Below are positions 33,080-43,151 of a DNA stretch of 64,000 bases, in pieces. The position numbers and the translations under genes are program-made. Numbering within the stretch: the first letter of the stretch is position 1; the number at the start of each line of letters is the position of its first letter. Source of the stretch: Saksenaea vasiformis B4078 (taxonomy: Eukaryota > Mucoromycota > Mucoromycetes > Mucorales > Saksenaeaceae); assembly GCA_000697055.1 (NCBI GenBank), contig JNDT01001355.1, positions 57,880 through 121,879 on the forward strand. The letters are read 5' to 3'. The notes below the pieces were generated by a model. That model ran no database searches. It saw only the letters and a program-made list of their open reading frames with translations, and was not told the DNA's origin.

Positions 33080-34983
33080 TACGATGCTCCTCCTGTAGAA
33101 GAAGAATCCGTTGGTTGGGTGGGAAGAAAGCAACAGGTTTTCTCCGAAGTGGCGCAGCCGCATAATTTCCGCTTTATGCCGCATGTGTTCGGTCGCGCAT
33201 CCTGGCGACTGCTGTCATAGTAACCGCTTCTGTTTGTCTCCATTACCTGTCATGCATCTGTCCAACAAAGAATTTGATGGTTACGAATATCGCCCTTGGA
33301 TTGCTAGAACTAAGAACCTAGACTACTTCGATTTTGCAGAGCATTGTCGTCTTTCAGAACGGGATACGAACGCTCACTATGCTACAATCCTCTCTGTGCT
33401 CATGAATAGCTCAGACCCCACTGTAGCCGCAACAGCAAAACAGGCTAACACTGAGTTCAAGGTAGATATTTTGTAATGTACTTTTTTAGAGCAAATGCCC
33501 TGAGCTTTTTGACTAGAAACGGAAAGGAAAACATAAGCATGATAGAATTTCCAAATTCTATACGAAGTATGAACAAAAATGGCGACCAGAAAAAAGAGAG
33601 AGTCTAGAGCAATCGCAGAAGAATCAAAGTGGAACACCACCTGAAGAGGAGTCGACGATAGAAGAGGATGCAGTTCACGTACGATTGGGAAAAAGACAAA
33701 TGGATACTCTCAATGTTATGAATGATGCCTTCTGCTCAGCCATCGAATCACAAGCAAAGAAGGTGCAAAGCTACGGTATAATTTGCAAGTAACATGAACA
33801 AATATCGTTGTTTCTCAGGTCAAAAGAACCATTGAAGATGCGTGCGATTTTGTTGGAACACTCCCACAATCAAAGAAGTGAGTTCACTATTTCGTCCCAT
33901 GCCGACTACCAGTAACTGGGCAAATATAGATTTTCAGTGGAAGACATTCTTGACTGGGATGACAAGATAATTAAGGATGTTGTAAAAGACACTACACTTT
34001 ACAAAAAGATTAGAAAGGCGGTGGCGATGAAGGGGGAAAAGAGATCAGTGGTCTTTGATCAGTACGTTCAGCAAATCCTCACCACTACGACTACCTTACA
34101 GGATATGCAAGTCGCGATTCGTACCTCGCCCATCGCCCCAAAAGATTTTAATTCGGTTTTGCATGCTGACTATCGGATAGCTGAAAAGATCATGAATCAT
34201 TTGTAAAGCCCGCCTATCCATGCACTGTTACGATATTGACTGTGCTTCTGTAGTCTGGATCTGCAGCAGGCACCTGTAAAGCTCCTGAATAAAAAGTCCT
34301 TGGAGAGAACCGCCGCCTGTGACACAACCATCTTCATTATCAACAGTTTGTTTTTGCCGAGGAACGACGTCATTAGGCTTAAATGGTTTGTAGAAACTTC
34401 TTATTTCAATCTTTTACTCACCATGCATCCACGCTTAGGATCGAGGTCAGTGTAGTAGCATCAGACAATGTCAAATGGGATGGTGTTGGGTTGCCTGTCG
34501 GTGATTTTCCCCTGGCTTGCTCGATCTTGTCTGAGTTCGCAGGTGGAATAAAGACACACAGCACCATCCGTAAAAAGAATGGGGACGAGGTAAAGATGTT
34601 TACGCATGCGAAGTGGATAGTAGATGCCAATGGTTGCTATGTGAACGGTCGTTTGGCGAAGGTGTATTGTTTACTCTATCATGGTAAGTAGGTTTAAAAT
34701 GCCAGACAGCAGATTCATTTCATCTTTGATCGTCGTGCTCTTGTAGACATGAACATCGCCTTCAGTGTTTTGGTCGAAGCCAAACCGAAATACATCAAAA
34801 AGACCCTTTTGGACGTAGGTCATCCGTACGGATCAACAATGTGGTTGATGCTGAAATATATTGTGATAGATTGCATTGCCGAAAACAGAGGCTGAGTTGC
34901 AGACATTTGCTCGACAACTCGATGATCTCCTTGTGTGGCGCGATACTGTCGTGGCAAGTGTGAAATCCCTCGGCAAGCCTTGA
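33074..34983 (+). CDS. Unidentified nine-exon gene (about 481 aa)
   Basis: Exons 33074-33191, 33271-33461, 33517-33762, 33819-33877, 33930-34202, 34254-34385, 34439-34683, 34747-34814 and 34870-34983 join in phase at every junction and give 481 aa, so the gene looks intact. Features: an acidic start (APPVEEESVG), FDGYEYRPWIARTKNLDYFD, a Lys-rich stretch (RKGKHKHDRISKFYTKY), DACDFVGTLPQS, SVEDILDWDDKIIKDVVKD, LERTAACDTTIFIINSLFLP, VKWDGVGLPVGDFPLACSIL, SEFAGGIKTH, KVYCLLYHDMNIAFSVLVEA and a C-terminal helix (LDDLLVWRDTVVASVKSL). No signal peptide or membrane span, and no family I can name. The WDG...SEFAGG pattern faintly recalls nuclease-like folds of the PD-(D/E)XK type, but that is speculation. 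The first exon is less certain than the others; an alternative ATG at 33253 exists. Confidence 0.7.
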
Positions 34984-35813
34984 TAAGGTTTTTATTTGTT
35001 GCATGCCAACTTAATATGCTGTATGTTTCGTTGTTGTATATACACCTCCTGTCCTCACGTTTTCTTCTGATTGTTCGTGTCGGCAAAAGTTCGTATATGC
35101 TTATTGGTTCACAATTGTTTACGTTAGATCTACAGAGCGAGCACAATGGTAATGTATTTGATTTTGTCCGATGACGCTATCATGTAATCACGCTCTGGGC
35201 TGGTTCACCAGAGTCGTTGTACACAAAATCAGTAATATAGTTTAATTTTACATGTGGTATAAAGGTCCGTAATCTAGACGAATAAATCAAAGAAACCTCT
35301 GCTAAAACAGACACAAATGATACCATCTTTGAAATAATGCAAGGTTTAAATCGACTGCTAATAGAAATCAATGACAACGATTACAGTCAAATTGTGTCGT
35401 ATCCTGCTGCAGTGATTTCGCTTCAAAAAATAAATTCAGCAAAACATCTCAAATCATCAACTAGCCCGAAGAAGTTTCTTGCGGTTTCAAGCTCAGAAAC
35501 GGAATCGACGGAACGTGCCGATCTATCTCAAGCTACTTAGTGGCAAGTCGCTCGGAAAAGATAGATCCGTCTCGAAAGCATTTGATATAGTAAAACCAAA
35601 TTTATACTGGAGAAGTGGTGAAATGGGCCGAACTTTTCGTAATCAATAACATAGTTTAGCATGGTTGAATAAAACTAGACAAATCCTAATTCCATGTAAG
35701 CGTCGTAAAGTGTATAGCTTCTCCTAACTTTTTCAACCTCTTCTTTTATTCATTTTGACAAGCTTCAAATAGTCATCATATTCTGTTACTCTTTTGCAAC
35801 TTTCTTATCAGAG
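34984..35813. other. Intergenic, possibly a gene remnant
   Basis: A plus-strand frame at 35337-35540 (begins MQGLNRLLIEIND) has a coding look but several stops precede it and no junction could be built. It may be a decayed exon. Otherwise nothing was seen. Confidence 0.3.
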
Positions 35814-36694
35814 CTAATACCCATCCGTTCTGTCCGCTTCATCATCTGATGAACCAAATCGTTTCTTTTTGCGTACATCATTTGCCATCATCCTCAGTTT
35901 CCGTTTCTTATCCCTGCGCTGTGACGACACTGACCCGCCTGTTCGTTCATCTTGGCTGGATTCCTGGTCTCTGTCTTCCTTTTGTGCCAGTGCCTAACAT
36001 AGGTTTTAGAACGAAATGTCCCCAGTAAGTATGTCGTAACGTGCCTTTTGGTAGGTGGATGAAGAAAGTGAAAATAGTCTGTCTAATTCTGTAAATTTTT
36101 GCTGCTTTCTTTTTTCAAATCGGTTTGTCAGGTAACCATCGAATCCACGGATAATGTTTCCATTTAATTGGGTATCTTCCAGATAGGATCCTTCGAAGAG
36201 ATATATAGCGTTTTCAAGATTGATCTACACAATAATAGTACCTGGTGTTTACAACGGGCTTTGTGTTTTTTTCTTCAGGTCACTTACAAGGTTTGCATCC
36301 ACCTGCTTCTTCCGACTAAGAAGTGCTTGTAGTTCTTGTCTGGCTTCTTCGTACTTTTGCCTGCTGACTGACGGTGATTCAGACGTACTCGACTCCGAGA
36401 CGCTCGGTGTCTGCTGCGTCTGTGTCGGTGTTGCCTCCTGCTGAGGAGGTTGCTGCTGCTGTTGTTGTTCTGGCTGCTGCTGTGGTTGCTGTTGTGATTG
36501 CGGCTGTGGCTGCTGCTGCTGCTGTTGCTGCTGCTGTTGCGGCTGCTGTTGTGGTTCTTGCGATGGTGATGGTGACAGTAGTGATGGCGGTGGCTGCTGT
36601 ATTTAGTCACCCACATGGAAGCGGTCAGCTGATGGGGCTCATGCATCGCGTAACTTACTGATGATTCACCTTCTTTCGTTACGATGTCAGTCAT
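35814..36694 (-). CDS. EAF6: Chromatin modification subunit Eaf6 (NuA4/MYST acetyltransferase complexes)
   Basis: A small subunit of NuA4 and related histone acetyltransferase complexes; nuclear. Four exons (36694-36659, 36596-36288, 36224-36045, 35993-35814) give 234 aa. After [12 protein letters not shown] comes a Pro/Gln-rich region with long Gln runs (about residues 25-60), then the conserved Eaf6 core: [52 protein letters not shown]. The tail is basic then acidic ([27 protein letters not shown]). The Gln-rich leader is an extension relative to yeast Eaf6. The third intron fits only as a GC-AG intron (exon end CAAAAG, intron start GCACGT); a GT donor two bases on breaks the frame. Confidence 0.9.
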
Positions 36695-38143
36695 TGGTAA
36701 TAAAAATCAGATGTGATACTCAAGCAGAAAGGCCTCTAAGGAACAAAGATTAGCCGCATCTCATATCCCTCCAAACCTATTTCAGTAACCTGCGTTACGT
36801 ACGTGTTTGTGAGTTTGTTACAGACCGATAAGTTTGTTACAGGCCGATATTATTCTACTGCGAGCATTGTAAAGTATATATTGTTTTCACAAGGCGTCTC
36901 CATCGATACATGTGGCATCAATCGTATTTATCGTCATCTTTAAGGAATTACCCAGTGTTGCCAAGGAAACAGAGCGATTGTCAGGCCTATTCCTTTTACC
37001 TACCGTGCTAACGTGATTATTTCAGGAAATGATGTTTTTTCCAATACACGTATGGCCACTGAACTTCCACGTTCAACGCAATTTTCATTGTTTTGCTGCT
37101 TATCTACGTCACATCTGAAAAGTGTTCAGCAATAGTTGGCGCCACAGGGAAAGAATAGACGCAAGAAATAAAGCTCGCTTCAGCCCAACATCGCATTCCG
37201 AGCTAGCGCCAACGTATTCTTGTCTAGTTGCTATATAGGTTGCAACAATGATACGCTAATCGAAGTGCTTCCACGTACGATCTGCTGATGTAGTCCTCCT
37301 CATTTATAAAGAATAAATAGATTCTCTATCACGCTTTACTTTATGACATACACAAGCAAGAAACTGCTATTGCAAAAGCAGTAACAAACGGGACAACGCC
37401 TTCGATCACATGCAAAGACCGTAAATTCATGATAGCCTGATAATAGAAAGACGGACAGAAGATTTTCTGTCCCTAAAAAATGGAAGAGTAACTGTAATGG
37501 CTAGAAAGACTAGAAACTTGCTTTATAAATATGCACGCGGCACGAACACTAAGAGGTCGAGGAAAGAAAAATAAAAAAAGAATACTTAATCTGCGATCCA
37601 TATTTTCGCGTAACCATGCATTATAGGTAATTCCCTGATTTGGATAGACAATAGAATAAATGAAGTTGGGAAAGCATGATTTTGTTTGCAGGTGATGTGG
37701 CTTAAAACCATGGCTATGGGTTGTTTTGGGCGACTTGACAATGTTGCGCAACTCGGCAAGTTCCTGTGCAACATCAATTTTTACCAAGCGTCGGGACAGT
37801 GTAAAGACGTAGAAGTAAAGGTGCATTTATCGGTAATCTTTGTTACAAGCAATATGTTGTGAAGGTTGAGATAACCCAGCTTGGTTAACATTAGGTCATT
37901 AGACTATACAGTAGAGAGATATCTAACCGATCGTTAGACTTTTGTGCTTGGCAGACAATGAAGTGGTGTAGACTTCCAAGAACCACTTTTTTTTTCGGAA
38001 GAGTAAATCGCTTCTAAGCCCAGGTTTGTAGATTTTAAACTTTTTTTTTTCTTTTTTTATTTTTTTTATCTCTTTTTTCTTTCCTTTCGTTTCCCATCCT
38101 ATCCATAAATACTCGTCAAAATTTCCAGTCTATTTTGTTGCCT
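36695..38143. other. Intergenic with T-rich promoter
   Basis: About 1.45 kb. A minus-strand frame at 37473-37826 reads RRLVKIDVAQELAELRNIVK but has no family match and no clear gene structure. The last 110 bp before 38144 are strongly T-rich, as in other leaders here. Confidence 0.35.
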
Positions 38144-41100
38144 ATGGAAACCGACCTGGAACAGAGAAAGGCAGAGAATATGCCTGCCCCTATTGACACA
38201 TTACAAAAATCAACTGAACCCGTAGCTCCCTTCTCGGAGGATACCCCGCCAGAGACACCCATTTCATACACCGCATCAAGTAGTATCCTCACTAGCACAA
38301 CCACAACAACGTTGACGGACATAGAAGTTGAACAAACGACGACTCAAACAATTGAGATGCCTGTGTTCGGATTTTATCGACACAAGGGGATCCTGTTGAC
38401 GGGTGCCACAGGTTTTGTAGGCAAGATGATCTTGTGGAAATTGATCTCTTCCCTCGGAAAGAATCTCGGTCATGTCTACGTTTTAATTCGGAGTGGCGGA
38501 AATAAAAGACACAAACTGGGTCGACCCGCTGATCGTCTACAAAATGAGATCATTCGCAACAAGGTACACCCGCCTAAAACAGAAGACACCTGGTTGATGA
38601 AATAACATCCTCTAGGCTTTCATATTACTAAGGCGGCGGATGGGGCCAGCCGTGTTTGACACTATTATTAACGAAAAAGTGATCCCGATTTCTGGTGACC
38701 TTAGCTCGCCTGACCTTTCCATGTCATCTGAGGATCGATCCTTGATTGCGAGAAACGTAAATGTGGTCATCCACTGCGCATCGACACAGGAGTATCATGA
38801 ACGACTTGATCTCGCTTTGGAAGTACGAGGATCCAAGACACCAAAAGACAAATCATCTTACTGTTTGCTGTACAGACAAACACCTTGGGCACCCTACGAC
38901 TGATGGATCTTGCGGAGGAATGTGACGACATGAGCAAGTGTGGATGACTGATGGAAATGCAATGTGCTAATATCAAGAAAAAAAAATAACAGGGGCATTT
39001 GTACACCTATCGCTCGCTTATGCGGATGCTACAATACCAGACGGTCGTGTGCAGGAACGCGTCTACCCCATGACAGTCGGCGACCCAGAAGAATTGTTGA
39101 CGGAAATTGTGTCACTTGAGCTCCAAGGTAAGGAAAAAGATCTAAAGCTAACGGTTCTTTCTTTAGTAACAAATGCATGTGCACAGATATTCTAAAAATA
39201 ACCCAACGGATATTGGCGCATTATCCAAACATTTACATCTTCACCAAGGCTCTGACAGAACATCTTATCTTAAAACGAGCGGATTATAATCGCGTTGAAG
39301 AAGCACAGGGAGGGAAACCTCAATGGCCGATTGCGATCGTACGTGCCACTCAGGTAGGCGCGGCTGTGCAAGAACCTTTTGCTGGCTGGGTAAGGAACGA
39401 AGGAAGGGAAGTTCGATTTTTTTGCTGTTCTCTTATCCGTTTTTGAATAGGTTGACGGTGTTACAGGCGCCAACGCCTTCGTTTTCTTACTGTCTTGTGG
39501 TTCTCAGGTCTTGTCACACCAGTTGAGTGATACAGTGGCGGAGATCGTACCTGTCGATTACCTAGCACGCATTGTGATTTCCTGTGCTGCCACATTGAAA
39601 CAACCTGGCCCAAATTTCATGTTACCCTATAATGAAGTCCTGGATGATGAGAAGGACCAGCTGTCTTCGGAAATACCATGTTTTCCTTTCATTTACCAGG
39701 TCTCCGCAAGCAAAATTAACCCGACCACTTGGCGTAACATATACCACGGTCTTTGGTTTTATTGGATCAAAAACGCTCAAGATCGTAGGCTCATGCCTAC
39801 ACATGATTATTTTTCCTCCAGCAAAGCACTATTCCGACGGAAATTTCTGTCAAAAACCCAAATTCCACATACTTTTATTTCTGACGAACCCGATGCCCAT
39901 ATACCTCCTTTAAAGCTTGTCGAAATGGCATGGCGTAGCGTTGAAGCGGTGCAACCATTTTTGCTAAAGCATTGGAAATTTGACTGTCAGAACGTATCTG
40001 CATTGCAGAAAGTCCTCCGTGGAGAACCTGCGTTTGACATCTCGAGCGAATTTGAACACTTGGGTTGGTTCAACTATATGATTAGCTACGGATTTTCTCT
40101 ACATAGAACATTCACTGGAGTACCTGTTGGCTTACGCAGCCTTGCGATTCCTTCCCAAATGGACTGCGCTCTTTATCCCAAGGAGAACACCTTTTGTCAT
40201 GCTGTGATCGACAAACTAGCTGCATCAAGTGTATTTAGACCATCCGAGATTCAGGAACGCACCGCTCATATGGTTACTCAATTCATTCGGGAACTTAGTC
40301 GACCTCAGGAAAACAACCGAAGTGAGGAAGAGATGGAAGAATGGATTAGCCGTCTGGATCTAAGCTTGGATGACTGGGAGAACGACGAATCAGGTGTACT
40401 AAAAGACAGCAGACGTCTGGCAGCCGCTATAGGGCATTGGACAACCTACATTGGAGAAGATGATGAGCCCATAAAGGTCTCCGTACTGAATGATAAGGAT
40501 GTAGGAATAAGAATTCGAGAGGTACACGCAAAGAGTGATGTGGCATGTACTTACTACGTAGGACACAGGCTTCTGCAGTTTCAGGTGTCTCACAATCTAC
40601 AGCTGTCACTAAAGCATCGCAAGCATTGCAAAGCATTCGCATACGTACACAGATGTCCTACGTGTGGTTCGCTGGCTCCTTTCTCGATTCGCTGTTTCGA
40701 CGACTTTTTACAAGTGTTCGTATCAAGCAAAGAGATTTGCACAAGGTAACTTGGTCCTTTCTTCACGACCAAGAGCGTTAAAAAGCCGACCGTTAGCTCA
40801 AACGTGAAATCCAAGGGAAAAACGTAGTCTATGTGTGTACCTACAAAAGTGTGCTTGATCAACTCCTGGTATGGTACATCTGTATTCGCTACAAGTTGCC
40901 TGTACCAGTAATCATTTGTAACCAAGGTAAAAAGACAAAAGGTTAATATTTCGTGGTTTTTCCAACTGTAATTAGTTCTCAACTCGCTCGGTCCTGTTGC
41001 CGACATTTTGCGCGCTGCGGGTGCTTACTCCGTTACACTCCCTGCGTCTCAGCAAGGCCCTCTGGCCACAGCTGTGACAGCAGCATACACAAAAACCCTC

Positions 41101-43035
41101 TTGCATGAACATGGTGCTTTGCTTATGACAATAGAAACCTCTCAGTCTTGTACGGGACGCATCCAGAAATTGTCTCGCAGTAGCACGGTTGCTATGATAA
41201 CAAAGGCAGCGCAAGACGGACACCCTGCTGCGTCACTACCACATCTTCACAAAAAAACAATCTTCGTTCCACTTCATACGACTTATGAGAAAGTTCCAGA
41301 GCTTCAATGGCTTATCGAACAATCATTGGATCAGGATCCACAACCTTATGAGGAACAAGAACTAGCGAAAGAGAAGAATAAAACCGGTACAGCGAGGGCT
41401 GAGCATGATCTACTGGGTCGTGCTCATATTGGCATTGGCAATGTTGTCGATATTTGCCAAGACAACGAACATGAGGAAGCAATTGCCACTAGAATACAGA
41501 CGAGTCAGCAACATGCTGTTATCGTGAGTCCTGTAGCCATTGTTGCTGCTGTTATACTTTTCGGTAGAACGACACACGGAATAGTAATGGGCAAGTGCAA
41601 AAGTCTTTTTAAGAAAAAGAAAAGAAATGAAAAGAGGATGTAGCAGGATATGCTGATCTCGTTCGTAGAGAAATTGATAAGCTCTGTTGAATGGCTCCGA
41701 GATGAAGTGGTAAAAAAGCATACAGCGCTTGATTGGCAAGGTATATCAACGAGCTGAGAAATGTCCGCCTTTTCAAGCATGTATCCTTTTTGTATAGATG
41801 AAGAAAATACGGACACCATTATTACTTATTCTCTGCGCCTATTGGATGAACATAGCAATCTTATAACGGAGAAAGATCCTAGTGTAGACCAGGTTACCAT
41901 TCGCGTAGTAGAACATGCAAATAACATCATGATGCTATCTTGCATGGCAAGCCAGGTAATAGTGTGGGAAAGGAAACCCTTCCAAGCTGATAACTATTCG
42001 TTTAGCTTACGCAATTACTTCTCCCCGAAGCGCTTTTTTCTGCTGTATACTTATCAGGTCCCGAAATAACGACACGGGATGAACTGTACAAGGGGTTTAC
42101 ATTCTTGATCCGGTTATTTCGTGAAGACTTTCTGTGGACCTGGGACACGGAAGCTGTAAGTATGACTTGTACCAGCGACAATCTATTGAACGTCCGCTTT
42201 AGATGTTTGAGCACTTACTGCAATCATGGGTGGCAAACGATATGCTATTACTGGTTGAGAACGGCACCTACAAAAAGCTGACGAGAATTCATATAAAAGA
42301 TCGTCAAGACGATCATGCACATATCTCTTTGCTGGCCTCTTTTGTATACCCTTTATTAGATGCATACTGGATTACGGCGTGCTCTTTATCAGCATTACGA
42401 GACCTCCCGTATCTCCCGCGTAGTACCGTGCCCATCTTATCACAATGGATTGCTGCTCACTTGATTAGTGGACGACGAACAATTTATCGGGAAGTACTGT
42501 CAACGTCGGTGAGCCAGGCTGCTGTCCGCGCTTTACTGGCATTCAATTATATTGAAACTGTGGAGCCGCAGAGTAGGCTCTCACCAGATGCCCGATGTCT
42601 GTTACTTGAGCTTGGTATTACAACAGATGAAGAATTAGTCATGGTATCTAAAAGTGATGAGGTGTGGAATAAGCCGATTTGTGTGCCGTGTTACTCTAAC
42701 CGAGCTCATAGGACCCTTCGTTGTCTAAAGCAATGGAAATCGCATCATTATGTCAAGAAATAGAGAAATACCGCTACGATGCAAATACTCAGAGAGATCA
42801 AGGATACTACGACGCAGATGTGTTTGACAAATGCCGAAACCAAATCCGTACTATACTGCGAGCGGAGAAAAGTTATCCTTCACGGCGCAACTTGGACCTC
42901 GTTGATGGAGAAGAACAAATGATCCAGCTAGTCTACGCTTTACGAGCTTGTCCCACTGTTGTCGCTAGCAGTAGCACAGATGAGCAGAATGCTTTAAAGC
43001 GTCTATCAGAAACATATAATCTTATACGAATTTAA
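38144..43035 (+). CDS. Fatty acyl-CoA reductase fused to a GPAT/DHAPAT-like acyltransferase half (FARAT-like)
   Basis: Fourteen exons join in phase to 1388 aa: 38144-38563, 38616-38822, 38876-38933, 38993-39127, 39187-39389, 39451-40546, 40603-40745, 40797-40926, 40976-41583, 41647-41740, 41798-41955, 42006-42155, 42203-42643, 42712-43035. Residues about 80-560 are an NAD(P)-binding acyl-CoA reductase: KGILLTGATGFVGKMILWKL, VIPISGDLSSPDL, RAFVHLSLAYAD, catalytic Y290-x3-K294 in YIFTK, PVDYLARIVIS, and a Sterile/FAR_C module (NVSALQKVL, LGWFNYMISYGFSLHRTF). Residues about 755-1280 match PlsB-type acyltransferases in order: NVVYVCTYKSVLDQLLVWYI, ADILRAAGAYSV, IETSQSCTGRI, FVPLHTTYEKV, VSPVAIVAAVILFG, YWITACSLSALRDLPYLP. 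The HX4D His is Tyr770, and the EGxRSR block is altered at E851-C856. A reductase/acyltransferase fusion for ether-lipid synthesis (FARAT) is known from Dictyostelium. No PTS1 is seen at the C-terminus. The third intron is GC-AG. Confidence 0.85.
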
Positions 43036-43151
43036 ATCAGTAAGGACTTCTATTATGCGTGGTGCTCGAATAAAAGCTCCGCGACAATCGGCTGGTCAAA
43101 GACAGCTGTTTTTTTGTTATTTTTGTTTTCCTTGAACATTATGCCGTGACC

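Noticed and set aside
36374..36661. Plus-strand frame rich in Ala/Val
   Set aside because: Antisense shadow of the CAG/CAA-rich part of EAF6.
36284..36694. Minus-strand frame rich in His/Asn/Ser continuing from the EAF6 start
   Set aside because: This is unspliced read-through of the first EAF6 intron in the wrong frame; splicing restores the Gln-rich reading and the Eaf6 core.
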